A DNA stretch of 64,000 nt, taken from contig NZ_CP044427.1 in assembly GCF_008843165.1 (NCBI RefSeq), positions 124,001 to 188,000 on the forward strand, written 5' to 3'. The DNA is from Ornithinimicrobium pratense (lineage in GTDB: Bacteria; Actinomycetota; Actinomycetes; Actinomycetales; Dermatophilaceae). Made by a program: the position numbers and the translations under genes. Shown here piece after piece: positions 42,240 to 50,368 of this stretch (positions within the stretch are counted from its first letter, which is position 1; each line of letters starts with the position of its first letter). Under the pieces are notes generated by a model. That model worked only from the letters and a program-made list of their open reading frames with translations. It had not been told where the DNA came from and ran no database searches.

Positions 42240-42483
42240 ACCGACGCCCGGGGCACGGCAAGACAGTGCGCTCAGGGGGTGTCGTCGTGCTCGGATCCGA
42301 TGAACCAGTGCAGGCATGAGGGTCGATGACCTGTCCGTCGGTGGCTCCCCAGGGGCGAGTTTGTGCAAGCCCGACAAGGTGGACTAGCCGCTGCCGGCCG
42401 ACACCGGCGCAGCCCAGGCCAAGGCGGTGCAGCGGGCGCCGTCACCGATGGGCCGGGAGGCTGACCGACCCAGATGAGTCAAC

Positions 42484-43401
42484 TCATGCGTTGCCCAGCT
42501 GCACCGGCAGCAAGCCTCGCCGTGTCTGGGCGGCGATCGCCGCGAGGGCGTTGTCCAGCGTGGCGTGGCGAAAGGCGTAGCCGGTGCGCAGGAGGACGGC
42601 GGGGTGGACCCAGCGGCTCTTGAGCACCAGCTCGGCCTCGGTCCGGATGATGCGGGCGCCCGCCTCGAGCGACCACGACGGCAGCGGGACGCCCACCGGG
42701 CGGCCCAGGTGCCGGCGCACTGCCGCCATGAGCTCGGCGTTGGTGACCGGGTGCGGCGTGGCCAGGTTGACCGGTCCGCTGATCTGCTCGTGGTCGATGA
42801 CGTGCCGCACGGCGCCGTGGATGTCGTCGACGTGCAGCCAGCTGAAGATCTGCCCACCGTCGCCCTGGGTGCCGCCGAAGCCGATCCTGGCCAGGTTGAT
42901 CAGCGGGTTGAGGGCACCCCCACCTGGCCCGAGCACGATGGCGGCCCGCAGCGCGACCTTGCGCACACCCGTGGGTGCGGCATACAGCTCGTGCTCCCAG
43001 GCCCGTGCGACCGCGACGGAGAAGCCAGCGCCCAGCTCGCCCGTTGCCTCGTCCTGGGGCCGGTCCCGGGCGTCGCGGTAGATGGTCCCGGTGCTGGAGT
43101 TGATCCAGACGGGGGGCGGGGAGGTGCAACCGGCGAGGGCGGCGCCAAGGGCCTTGGTGGTCTCGGTGCGGGAGGTGAGGATCTCGTCGGCGGTCCGCTT
43201 GGTGTAGCGGCAGCTCACCGAGCGACCGGCCAGGTTGACCACCGCGTCGCTGCCGTCCAGGACAGGACGCAGATCCTCGCCCCACCGGACGTCACCGGCG
43301 CTTCGCCCGATCGTCCGCACGTCCACCCCATCTGCCCGGAGGGCCCGGCACAGGTGCTGCCCGATGAAACCGGTCGCTCCGGCGATGACGATGGTGCTCA
43401 T
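42484..43401 (-). CDS. TIGR01777 family NAD(P)-binding epimerase/SDR
   Basis: 305 aa. The N-terminal GATGFIGQHLCRAL carries the GxxGxxG nucleotide site. The middle has VNSSTGTIYRDA-like spacing where extended SDRs keep the catalytic Ser/Tyr, then SWLHVDDIHGAVRHVI, and it ends with the DUF1731 domain (RRHLGRPVGVPLPSW, ELVLKSRWVHPAVLLRTGY). This matches TIGR01777/YfcH sugar-nucleotide epimerase-like proteins, whose substrate is unknown. Start overlaps the TetR stop by 4 nt, so both are made from one autoregulated transcript. Confidence 0.88.
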   Translation of the reverse strand: MSTIVIAGATGFIGQHLCRALRADGVDVRTIGRSAGDVRWGEDLRPVLDGSDAVVNLAGRSVSCRYTKRTADEILTSRTETTKALGAALAGCTSPPPVWINSSTGTIYRDARDRPQDEATGELGAGFSVAVARAWEHELYAAPTGVRKVALRAAIVLGPGGGALNPLINLARIGFGGTQGDGGQIFSWLHVDDIHGAVRHVIDHEQISGPVNLATPHPVTNAELMAAVRRHLGRPVGVPLPSWSLEAGARIIRTEAELVLKSRWVHPAVLLRTGYAFRHATLDNALAAIAAQTRRGLLPVQLGNA

Positions 43402-44078
43402 GGGTCGCTCCTGTCAGCGGTGGGTGAGGCAAGTCGGTCCATCAAGCGGAAGACGTCCCCGGCCAGCCGCCGCCCCACCGGCAGCCGGCTCAGCGTCACC
43501 GTGCGGGCGATGATCGGGGCCACGCCGTCGACGAGCACACGGGTGCGCCGCTGGTCCGGTGAGGTGTCGGTGACCCAATGCAGAGTGACCCCCAGGTAGC
43601 CCAGCCACAACAGCTCCGCGAGCCGGGGGTGGGTCGAGGTCCCGCGGGGGCCCCGCGAAACGGTCAGCACCTCGCGCATGAGGGAGGTCGCCGCCGCGCG
43701 GGCGGCCGCGGACTCCTCCGAGAAGGGGCTGACCGACGATGACCGCGAGAGTGCCACGTGCAGCATCGTGGAGCCGAACGCGTGGTAAGGCGCCATGGTG
43801 TCCAGGCCGGTATGCAGCACCGTGCGCAGGTTGTCCGCCAGCCCCGCCCCGTCCTGCAGGAGCGGCAGTGCCCGCTGCCGGTGCTCCTGCTGGATCCGCA
43901 CATACAGCTCATGGACCAGGGCGTCCTTGCCCTCGAAGTAGTAGTACGCGCTGCCTGGTGACATCCGCGCCTCGTGTGCGATCAGGCGCATGGTCGTCGC
44001 CTCGTAACCGCGCTCCCGGAACAGGCGCAGCGCCGTCTCGACCAGGAGCTCCCGGGTGCGCTCCGCCTTGGTGGTCAT
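43398..44078 (-). CDS. TetR family transcriptional regulator
   Basis: 226 aa. The N-terminal DNA-binding domain reads RTRELLVETALRLFRERGYE, TTMRLIAHEARMSPGSAYYYFEG, a standard TetR helix-turn-helix with the YYYF recognition helix. The rest is a ligand-binding helical domain. It is first in an operon with the epimerase and divergent from the photolyase gene. A perfect 18-bp palindrome covering its own -35 box suggests autorepression and possible control of the photolyase. Confidence 0.9.
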   Translation of the reverse strand: MTTKAERTRELLVETALRLFRERGYEATTMRLIAHEARMSPGSAYYYFEGKDALVHELYVRIQQEHRQRALPLLQDGAGLADNLRTVLHTGLDTMAPYHAFGSTMLHVALSRSSSVSPFSEESAAARAAATSLMREVLTVSRGPRGTSTHPRLAELLWLGYLGVTLHWVTDTSPDQRRTRVLVDGVAPIIARTVTLSRLPVGRRLAGDVFRLMDRLASPTADRSDP

Positions 44079-44084
44079 ATTCGC

Positions 44085-44113
44085 AACCTACACCGTGTTT
44101 TGAACATGTTCAA
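44085..44113 (-). promoter_or_regulatory. Promoter TTGAAC-N17-TAGGTT of the TetR operon, leaderless
   Basis: On the minus strand the -35 TTGAAC (44113-44108) and -10 TAGGTT (44090-44085) are 17 nt apart, and the -10 ends 6 nt before the ATG at 44078. The -35 is embedded in an 18-bp palindrome. Confidence 0.6.
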
Positions 44114-44115
44114 AA
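44098..44115. promoter_or_regulatory. 18-bp palindromic operator TTTTGAACATGTTCAAAA
   Basis: A perfect inverted repeat in the 92-bp gap between the TetR-type regulator gene and the photolyase gene. Size, symmetry and placement over the regulator's own -35 are typical of a TetR operator. Its AT content stands out from the surroundings. Confidence 0.8.
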
Positions 44116-44170
44116 TAGGCCATCCTGGCCGGGACCGGCTTCGCGGAGCCGGACCGTGTCAGGGTGAGCC

Positions 44171-45562
44171 ATGACCCGTTCCTCACCCTCGGTGCTGTGG
44201 TTCCGCCGTGACCTGCGGCGCGGCGACCACCCGGCGCTCCTCGCCGCTCAGGATGCAGCCGGCCCCGGCGCTGCTGTCGTGCCGCTCTTCGTCTTCGACC
44301 CGGCCCTGTGGGAAGCCGGCGGCCCGGTCCGCCGGGCCTGGTTGGCCGCCTCCCTGCGGGCTCTCGACGAGGACCTCGACGGCCGGCTCGTGCTGCGCCT
44401 GGGCGACCCTGCCCAGGTCGTGCCGCAGGTCGTCCGCGAGGTCGAGGCGGCCAGCGTGCACCTGTCCCGTGAGACCAACGGGTATGGCGTGCGCCGGGAC
44501 CGGCGCGTCCGCGCGGCGCTCCAGGACCTCAGGGACCGTGACGGCACCGGGTGGGTGGAGACCGGCACGCCCTATGCGGTCGGCCCAGGCCTGGTGCGGA
44601 CCAAACAGGGCGAGCCCTACAAGGTGTTCACCCCGTTCGCCCGAGCCTGGCGCGAGCACGGCTGGCCTACGCCGGCCCCCCGATCCGACCGGCTCGACGT
44701 GCTCGACCTGCCCTCCGACGACCAAGCGCGGCGCCTGCTCGACGAGGCGCTCAGGCTCGACGGCCTGCCGCAGCTGCCGCCCGCCGGCGAGACGGCAGCC
44801 CTGCGGCGCTGGCGCGAGTTCCGCGAGCAGGACCTCCCCGCATACCGTCAGGACCGGGACCGCCCGGCGATCGACGGGACCAGCCGACTCTCGGCCTACC
44901 TGAAGATCGGGGCCCTCCACCCGCGCACGCTGCTCGCCGACCTGGCCGAGGAGACAGGGGAGGGTGCCCAGACCTTCGTCACCGAGCTGGCATGGCGCGA
45001 GTTCTACGCCGACGTCCTGCACCAGCAGCCCGCCAGCGCCTGGAGCGATCTGCGGCCGGCGTTGGCGCAGCTGCGCTACGACGACCCGGAGGACGCGGTC
45101 CTCGCCTGGCAGCAGGGCCGGACCGGCTATCCGATGGTCGACGCGGGGATGCGCCAGCTGCTCGCGGTCGGCTGGATGCACAACCGGGTGCGGATGATCA
45201 CCGCCAGCTTTCTCACCAAGGACCTGCACGTGTGGTGGCCGGTCGGTGCGCGCTGGTTCCTGGACCGACTCGTCGACGGCGACCTAGCCTCCAACAACCA
45301 CGGCTGGCAGTGGGTGGCGGGCACGGGGACCGACGCTGCGCCCTACTTCCGCGTCTTCAACCCGGTCACCCAAGGGGAGAAGTTCGACCCCGACGGTGAC
45401 TACGTGCGCCGGTGGGTGCCCGAGCTGCGGCACCTGCCGGGGGCGTCCGCCCACCGGCCGTGGGACCAGGAGGATGGTTACTCCCACGACTACCCGCGCC
45501 GGATCGTCGACCACGCCGAGGAGCGGCGGGAGGCGCTGGAGCGCTACGAGGCCGCCCGGTGA
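44171..45562 (+). CDS. phr: Deoxyribodipyrimidine photolyase (class I CPD-type)
   Basis: 463 aa. An N-terminal antenna domain (VLWFRRDLRRGDHPALLAA) precedes the FAD domain. Typical sites are the TRP-rich segment WQWVAGTGTDAAPYFRVF near residue 379, FNPVTQGEKFDPDGDYVRRW, and the MDAGMRQL-type region around YPMVDAGMRQLLAVGWMHN. The enzyme uses blue light to split cyclobutane pyrimidine dimers. Divergent from the TetR operon. Its stop codon is part of a 14-bp terminator stem. Confidence 0.93.
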   Translation: MTRSSPSVLWFRRDLRRGDHPALLAAQDAAGPGAAVVPLFVFDPALWEAGGPVRRAWLAASLRALDEDLDGRLVLRLGDPAQVVPQVVREVEAASVHLSRETNGYGVRRDRRVRAALQDLRDRDGTGWVETGTPYAVGPGLVRTKQGEPYKVFTPFARAWREHGWPTPAPRSDRLDVLDLPSDDQARRLLDEALRLDGLPQLPPAGETAALRRWREFREQDLPAYRQDRDRPAIDGTSRLSAYLKIGALHPRTLLADLAEETGEGAQTFVTELAWREFYADVLHQQPASAWSDLRPALAQLRYDDPEDAVLAWQQGRTGYPMVDAGMRQLLAVGWMHNRVRMITASFLTKDLHVWWPVGARWFLDRLVDGDLASNNHGWQWVAGTGTDAAPYFRVFNPVTQGEKFDPDGDYVRRWVPELRHLPGASAHRPWDQEDGYSHDYPRRIVDHAEERREALERYEAAR

Positions 45563-45580
45563 GCACACCGGGCGGCCTCG
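45547..45580. terminator. Bidirectional terminator overlapping the photolyase stop codon
   Basis: Perfect 14-bp stem, arms CGAGGCCGCCCGGT (45547-45560) and its complement (45567-45580), loop of 6 nt. It lies between the photolyase gene and the convergent SDR gene, which ends at 45605. Confidence 0.8.
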
Positions 45581-45604
45581 CGCAGGGCGGGTCTGAGCTG
45601 CGGC

Positions 45605-46525
45605 TCAGGGGGTGGGCGAACCCCCGTTGACGTTCAGCGTCTCGCCCAGGACGTAGCTCGACTCGGGCGAGGCCAGGAAGACGTAGGCCGGCGCGAGCTC
45701 GGTGGGCTGTCCGGCACGCCCCAGGGGGACGCTCTGCCCGAACTCCGGCAGGTCCTCCGTGGGCTGGCCGTGCGAGGGCTGGATCGGCGTCCAGATCGGC
45801 CCGGGTGCCACGGCGTTGACGCGAATCCCCTTCGGCGCCAGCTCCTGGGCCAGGCCCTTGCTGAAGTTGTTGATCGCCGCCTTGGTCGCTGCGTAGTCCA
45901 GCAGCGGCGGGGACGGCTCGTAGGCCTGGATCGAGGTGGTGTTGATGATCGCCGACCCTGCCGGAAGGTGCTTGAGGGCCTCCCGGGTGAGGGTGAACAT
46001 CGCGATGATGTTGATCTGGAAGGTCTGCTGAATCTGCTCGTCCGGTGTCTCTTCCAGGCTCTCGTTGGCTACCTGCTTGCCCGCGTTGTTCACCAGGATG
46101 TCCAGCCCGCCCAGCTCCTCGGCGGCGCGGCGCACGATATCCCGGCACTGCTCGGGGTCGATCAGGTCGCCGGGCACCTTGACCGCCTGACGGCCCGTCT
46201 CGGTGATGATCCGGACGACCTCATCGGCGTCTACTTCCTCCTCCGGCAGGTAGTGGATGGCCACGTCGGCGCCCTCCCGGGCGAAGGCCACGGCCACCGC
46301 TGCGCCGATGCCGGAGTCGCCCCCGGTGACCAGCGCCTTGCGGCCCTCCAGACGGCCGGTGCCGCGGTAGGAGAACTCGCCGATGTCCGGCTTCGGCGTC
46401 ATCTCGGACTGCAACCCCGGCTCCTCCTGGGTCTGCTCCGGCGGGCTGATCACGGGGTAGCGCTTGACCGGGTCCTGGAAGACGAGCTGGTCGGTCTGGG
46501 TGGTGTCGGTGTCCTCGGAAGCCAT
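45605..46525 (-). CDS. SDR oxidoreductase, general stress protein 39-like (YdaD/YghA type)
   Basis: 306 aa. Cofactor site TGGDSGIGAAVAVAFAREG (TGxxxGxG), NNAG in the fourth strand, and catalytic Tyr-Lys in DYAATKAAINN. The N-terminal extension of about 55 residues (PVISPPEQTQEEPGLQSEM, PDIGEFSYRGTGRLEG) is characteristic of the YdaD/YhxC/YghA group, several of which are general-stress proteins in Bacillus. GAAGGAG precedes the start. Neighbour of a GSP26-type protein read in the same direction. Confidence 0.88.
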   Translation of the reverse strand: MASEDTDTTQTDQLVFQDPVKRYPVISPPEQTQEEPGLQSEMTPKPDIGEFSYRGTGRLEGRKALVTGGDSGIGAAVAVAFAREGADVAIHYLPEEEVDADEVVRIITETGRQAVKVPGDLIDPEQCRDIVRRAAEELGGLDILVNNAGKQVANESLEETPDEQIQQTFQINIIAMFTLTREALKHLPAGSAIINTTSIQAYEPSPPLLDYAATKAAINNFSKGLAQELAPKGIRVNAVAPGPIWTPIQPSHGQPTEDLPEFGQSVPLGRAGQPTELAPAYVFLASPESSYVLGETLNVNGGSPTP

Positions 46526-46649
46526 GGGTGTCTCCTTCGCTTCGGTATGGCGTGTGCCGTCCTGTCCAGTCTGCGAACCACGCACGGTGGTCGCACCCTG
46601 GAACGGACCCCTCACCCCTGGGGGCGGGACCCGCGACGGTGGTCGAGCG

Positions 46650-47186
46650 TCAGGGCAGCTCGACGACAGTGGAGGAGCCCTCGTCGTCCTTGTTCCTGCC
46701 GGTGAGCGCCTTGACGGTGCTCACCGCGGTGCCGACCAGCGACTCGCCGCCCCAGTAGTGCGCAGTGTCGCCGGAGACCTTGAGGACGACGTTGTCGGGG
46801 TTGCCCGGGCCGCCCTCCATGAAGGCCGCTGCGCCCTTGGACCACAGCTGCTCGACCAGGTCCCGGTCCTCGATCAGGGTGGCGGTGCCGGTCAGCGACA
46901 CCCACGCCTTCATCGAGGAGTAGGCGACGTTGACGCGGGGGTCTGCGCGGACGTCCGCGGCGACGGAGCTGCCGCCGCGCACCAGGAAGAGCACGTCGCC
47001 GTCGTCCTCGGCGACCTGGGTGGACAGCGGCCGACTGATCAGGCGACGGTCCGGGGAGCTGGAGTCGGCGGTGGTCAGCATGGCCACGTCCATGTCGGAG
47101 ATGAGGTTGCGGACCTTCTCCACGTCGGCGGGGTCATCGCTCACCCGAACGCTGTCGTCGGTGCCGCGGTCCTGGTGCTGGGTCAT
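46650..47186 (-). CDS. Pyridoxamine 5'-phosphate oxidase-fold general stress protein (GSP26/YdaG-like)
   Basis: 178 aa. VRNLISDMDVAMLTTADS and RRLISRPLSTQ open the split-barrel flavin-binding fold, followed by FLVRGGSSVAADVRADPRVN and AWVSLTGTATLIED. Bacillus YdaG is of this type. Flavin or F420 binding is likely; substrate unknown. GGAGGAG lies 6 nt upstream. The next gene in the same direction is the SDR, so the two may share a transcript. Confidence 0.88.
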   Translation of the reverse strand: MTQHQDRGTDDSVRVSDDPADVEKVRNLISDMDVAMLTTADSSSPDRRLISRPLSTQVAEDDGDVLFLVRGGSSVAADVRADPRVNVAYSSMKAWVSLTGTATLIEDRDLVEQLWSKGAAAFMEGGPGNPDNVVLKVSGDTAHYWGGESLVGTAVSTVKALTGRNKDDEGSSTVVELP

Positions 47187-47222
47187 GGGTTCTCCTCCGT
47201 AGGTTCCTGTGCTCTCGCGACG

Positions 47223-47693
47223 CTAGTCGCGCACCACTGGGTCGGCAGGTCGGACCGGTGCGCCGCCGGCCCGCTCCCACGGGGCGACAGGACCGGCGAT
47301 CACAGCGAACAGGGGATGCGCCCCCATTTCAAGCTTCTGCTGCACCACGTGGTCCGTCGGGCTGCGCACCGCGAGCTTGTCGAGCAGGAGCGCGCGCTCG
47401 AGGTCCAGCTGGCCGGTGGTCAGCGTGAGCTGCCCCTCCCACCGCTGCACCTCATCCACGCGGGCCGGGTCGAAGCGGTAGCCCCGCACCGCAGCCTCCT
47501 GCTGCACCACGTCCAGGTATGCCGCCACCGCGCCTCCGGGGGAAGGGCAGGCGCGGAAGCGCTCGAGCTGGGGGTGGTGGCGGTAACCGCGGGTCCGGCC
47601 GGCGAGGACGGCCTGTGCGAGCAGGGCCTCGCGCCACAGGGCGACCAGGCCCCGCCGGTCCAGGTGTGCAGGGTGCAGGCTCCACAGACGCAT
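47223..47693 (-). CDS. Pyrimidine dimer DNA glycosylase/endonuclease V family protein (Pyr_excise)
   Basis: 156 aa. MRLWSLHPAHLDRRGLVALW, REALLAQAVLAGRTRGYRHH and PQLERFRACPSP match the bacterial branch of the T4 DenV-like Pyr_excise family, which nicks DNA at UV dimers or has diverged. The short helical protein has ARVDEVQRWEGQLTLTTGQL downstream. Start is one of two adjacent ATGs (47696 or 47693); the second gives the conserved MRLWS opening. Placement close to a photolyase supports a role in UV damage. Confidence 0.85.
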   Translation of the reverse strand: MRLWSLHPAHLDRRGLVALWREALLAQAVLAGRTRGYRHHPQLERFRACPSPGGAVAAYLDVVQQEAAVRGYRFDPARVDEVQRWEGQLTLTTGQLDLERALLLDKLAVRSPTDHVVQQKLEMGAHPLFAVIAGPVAPWERAGGAPVRPADPVVRD

Positions 47694-47849
47694 CATCCGA
47701 TCAGACACGGTTCGTCCACCGGACGCCAGTCGGTGGTCGCGGGGCAGCGGTCGTAGCTTCGATGAGGCTCTCTTCGACGATCTGTCCTCAATCCTAGAAA
47801 GGGGAATACGCGACCATCCTCAGGGAGGTCATGGGAGACAGGCAACGTC

Positions 47850-47890
47850 CTGCACCGCAGACAACGTCGCCGACGTTGTCTGCGGTGCAG
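47850..47890. repeat. 20-bp perfect inverted repeat with 1-nt centre, nested in CAACGT boxes
   Basis: Left arm CTGCACCGCAGACAACGTCG (47850-47869), one C, then its exact complement (47871-47890). Additional copies of the CAACGT core stand just outside (GGCAACGTCC at 47841, AACGTTGTCC at 47891). It lies 59 nt beyond the stop of the P-type ATPase gene, which reads toward it. It may be that operon's terminator, a multi-site operator, or a mobile-element trace. Confidence 0.75.
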
Positions 47891-47948
47891 AACGTTGTCC
47901 ACGTCCGGCCATGGGCGGACGCTCTGCTGGCCGTCCGCCCGGAGCACG

Positions 47949-49925
47949 TTAAGCCCGCTGCGGGACCCGCTCCCGGCTCGGCGCGGAGGATGAGGCGCTC
48001 GGACGGGCGCCGGTGGCCCGGGCGGCCGGGTCCTCCTTGCGGCGCAGCAGGCGCATGGCGTTGACGATGACGACCAGCACCGAGGTCTCGTGGGCCAGCA
48101 TCCCGACGGCCATCGTCACGCCACCGAAGAGGACGCCGGCCATCAGCACGACCACGGTAGCCAGCGCGATCACGATGTTCTGCCGCATGTTGGCGACCGT
48201 GCGCTTGGCGAGCGAGACCGCCTCGGGCAGCTTGAGCAGGTTGTCCATCATCAGGGCGATGTCGGCCGTCTCGATGGCGACGCCGCTGCCAGCCGCGCCC
48301 ATCGCCACGCCGATGTCGGCGGTCGCCAGGGCGGGGGCGTCGTTGACGCCGTCGCCCACCATGGCCACGGTGTAACCCTGCTGGCGCAGCTCGTCCACGG
48401 CCTCCAGCTTGCCCTCGGGCAGCAGCCCGGCCCGGACCTCATCGATCCCAACCTGCTGGGCCACGGCTCTGGCGACCGGCTCGATGTCGCCAGTGAGCAT
48501 GACGACCTTCTTGACCCCGGCGCGGTGCAGCCGACGCACCATCTCCGGGGCGTCCTGGCGGACTGTGTCCGCCACGGCGACCACGCCGATGGCACGGCCG
48601 TCGCAGGCGACGACCATCGGGGTGCGGCCCCGGGCGGCCAGGTCGGCCACCACCTGCGCGGCCTGGCCGGTGTCCTCGCTGCCCTCGACCTGCTCGGCCT
48701 GGAGCAGGGCCAGGTTGCCGACCGCGACGCGGTGACCGTCGAGGGTGGCCACGATGCCCTTGCCGGGGACCGGCTCGGTGTGCTGGGGCAGGCCCAGCAC
48801 TGCGAGGCCCTTCTCGGCGGCGGCCTCCAGGATGGGACGCGCCAGCGGGTGCTCGGAGCCGGCCTCGGCGCGGGCGGCATATCGCAGCACCTCCTCCTCG
48901 TCGACCGGCGGGTGGTCCGGACCCAGATCGGTGTCGAGCACGACCACGTCGGTCAGCTGCGGGCGGCCCTCGGTGAGGGTGCCGGTCTTGTCCAGCGCGA
49001 CGGCGTCGATCCTGGCGGAGGTCTCCAGGAACTCCCCGCCCTTGACCAGGATGCCGTCCTTGGCGCCGCGGCCGATGCCGGCCACGATCGAGACCGGGAT
49101 GGAGATGACCAGGGCGCCCGGGCAGGCGATGACCAGCAGGGTCAGGGCCAGGACGATGTCACCGGTGGACAGGCCGAGCACGATCGCCAGCACGATGATC
49201 GCCGGGGTGTACCAGGACGAGAAGCGGTCCATGAACGTCTGCGTCCGGGCCTTGGCGTCCTGGGCCTCCTCGACCCGGTGGATGATCCGGGCCAGGGTGG
49301 TGTCGGCGCCGACGCCGGTGGTCCTGACCTGCAGGAAGCCGCTGGTGGCGATGGTGCCGGCGAAGACCTGATCGCCGGTCGTCTTCTCGACCGGGATGGA
49401 CTCGCCGGTGATGGAGGCCTCGTCCAGCGCTCCGGTGCCACCGATGACCAACCCGTCGACCGGGACCTTGGCGCCGTTCTTGACCAGGACGGCCTCGCCC
49501 AGGCCCACCTCGTGGGCAGCCACCTCGACCTGCTCGCCATCGCGCAGGACGATGGCCACGTCCGGCGCCACCGCGACCAGTTCGGCCAGGGCCGAGCGGG
49601 TCCTGGCCAGCGTGCCGTCCTCCAGTGCGTGCCCGATGGCGAACAGGAAGGTCACCGCGGCGGCCTCCCAGTACTCGCCAATCATGATCGCGCCGATCGC
49701 GGCGATGGAGACCAGCAGGTCGATGCCGATCACCTTGACGGCCAGCGCCGACCAGGCCTTGCGCACCACGGGGGCTCCGGCGACGACCGCGGCGGCGACC
49801 ATCAGCAGGTCACCCCAGGGCTGGGGCTGCCAGAGCCGGCTGGTCGCGACCGAGGCCAGGATCAGGAGCCCGGCGGCCGCAGGCACGGCCCACCGGCCGT
49901 GCAGCCAGGTCTGGACCTTGTTCAT
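47949..49925 (-). CDS. Heavy-metal P1B-type ATPase with CPG membrane motif
   Basis: 658 aa. Membrane helices at the N-terminus without a fused HMA domain. The TGES actuator loop is ASITGESIPVEKTTGD, phosphorylation site ALDKTGTLTEG (Asp312), nucleotide site GSEHPLARPI with the P1B HP motif, and hinge AMVGDGVNDAPALATADIGV. The membrane metal site reads ACPGALVIS at residues 267-275, i.e. C268-P269-G270 instead of CPC, so the transported ion may not be copper or zinc in the usual way. GAAGGGA precedes ATG 49925. The HMA chaperone gene is 41 nt upstream in the same direction. Confidence 0.92.
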   Translation of the reverse strand: MNKVQTWLHGRWAVPAAAGLLILASVATSRLWQPQPWGDLLMVAAAVVAGAPVVRKAWSALAVKVIGIDLLVSIAAIGAIMIGEYWEAAAVTFLFAIGHALEDGTLARTRSALAELVAVAPDVAIVLRDGEQVEVAAHEVGLGEAVLVKNGAKVPVDGLVIGGTGALDEASITGESIPVEKTTGDQVFAGTIATSGFLQVRTTGVGADTTLARIIHRVEEAQDAKARTQTFMDRFSSWYTPAIIVLAIVLGLSTGDIVLALTLLVIACPGALVISIPVSIVAGIGRGAKDGILVKGGEFLETSARIDAVALDKTGTLTEGRPQLTDVVVLDTDLGPDHPPVDEEEVLRYAARAEAGSEHPLARPILEAAAEKGLAVLGLPQHTEPVPGKGIVATLDGHRVAVGNLALLQAEQVEGSEDTGQAAQVVADLAARGRTPMVVACDGRAIGVVAVADTVRQDAPEMVRRLHRAGVKKVVMLTGDIEPVARAVAQQVGIDEVRAGLLPEGKLEAVDELRQQGYTVAMVGDGVNDAPALATADIGVAMGAAGSGVAIETADIALMMDNLLKLPEAVSLAKRTVANMRQNIVIALATVVVLMAGVLFGGVTMAVGMLAHETSVLVVIVNAMRLLRRKEDPAARATGARPSASSSAPSRERVPQRA

Positions 49926-49966
49926 GCGTTCCCTTCTCTCTGCGTGCTTGCGGTGGAGTCGATGCC

Positions 49967-50200
49967 TCAGAAGGCGGCGGGCTTGGACGGGTAGCCCGCC
50001 TTGCCGACCGCGGCGACGAGGTCGTCGGCACTGACCGCGAGGGGGTCGTGCTGGACCTCGACGCGGGAGGAGGCGAAGTGCACCCTCACCGACTCCACGC
50101 CCTCGAGCCGCCCGACCTGCTTCTCGATCTTGGCCACACAGCTGGGGCAGGAGAAGCCCTCGGCGCGCAGGATGGTCTTCGTGCTGGTGGTGGTGGTCAT
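49967..50200 (-). CDS. HMA-domain metallochaperone
   Basis: 77 aa, a single heavy-metal-associated domain. GFSCPSCVAKIEKQVGRLEG holds the metal-binding CxxC (CPSC) at residues of about 18-21, and VRVHFASSRVEVQHDPLAV plus AGYP complete the ferredoxin-like fold. It should deliver metal ions to the P-type ATPase encoded directly downstream, whose own N-terminus lacks such a domain. GGGAGGAA precedes the start. Confidence 0.92.
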   Translation of the reverse strand: MTTTTSTKTILRAEGFSCPSCVAKIEKQVGRLEGVESVRVHFASSRVEVQHDPLAVSADDLVAAVGKAGYPSKPAAF

Positions 50201-50320
50201 GATGTTCCTCCCGGTGTGATGCGAGTCCCCTCCGCGGGGCCGTCACTGGCAACTTACGAAGATCGCGGCCGCAGGTCCTTGACGTAGGTCAAGTCCGCGC
50301 CACCGGGTAGTCCCGGGGCT

Positions 50321-50368
50321 GGCAGAACAGTCCCCACGGGGACTGGTAGAACAGTCCCCATGGGGCTC
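50321..50368 (+). repeat. Two tandem 24-bp imperfect repeats with palindromic cores spanning a start codon
   Basis: Copies at 50321-50344 and 50345-50368 share AGAACAGTCCCCA-GGGG and differ at few positions. Each contains a dyad: AGTCCCC-AC-GGGGACT in the first, CCCCATGGGG in the second. The ATG start of the LURP-one-like gene (50360) is the centre of the second dyad. Helically phased tandem operators are the likely meaning. Confidence 0.75.

Noticed and set aside
42474..42487. ATGAGT-CA-ACTCAT dyad at the end of the epimerase gene
   Set aside because: Short, overlaps the stop codon, and has no promoter context; likely chance.
48090..49994. A 634-codon plus-strand frame opposite the P-type ATPase
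   Set aside because: No start signal and shadow-type composition; the minus strand has every P-type ATPase motif.
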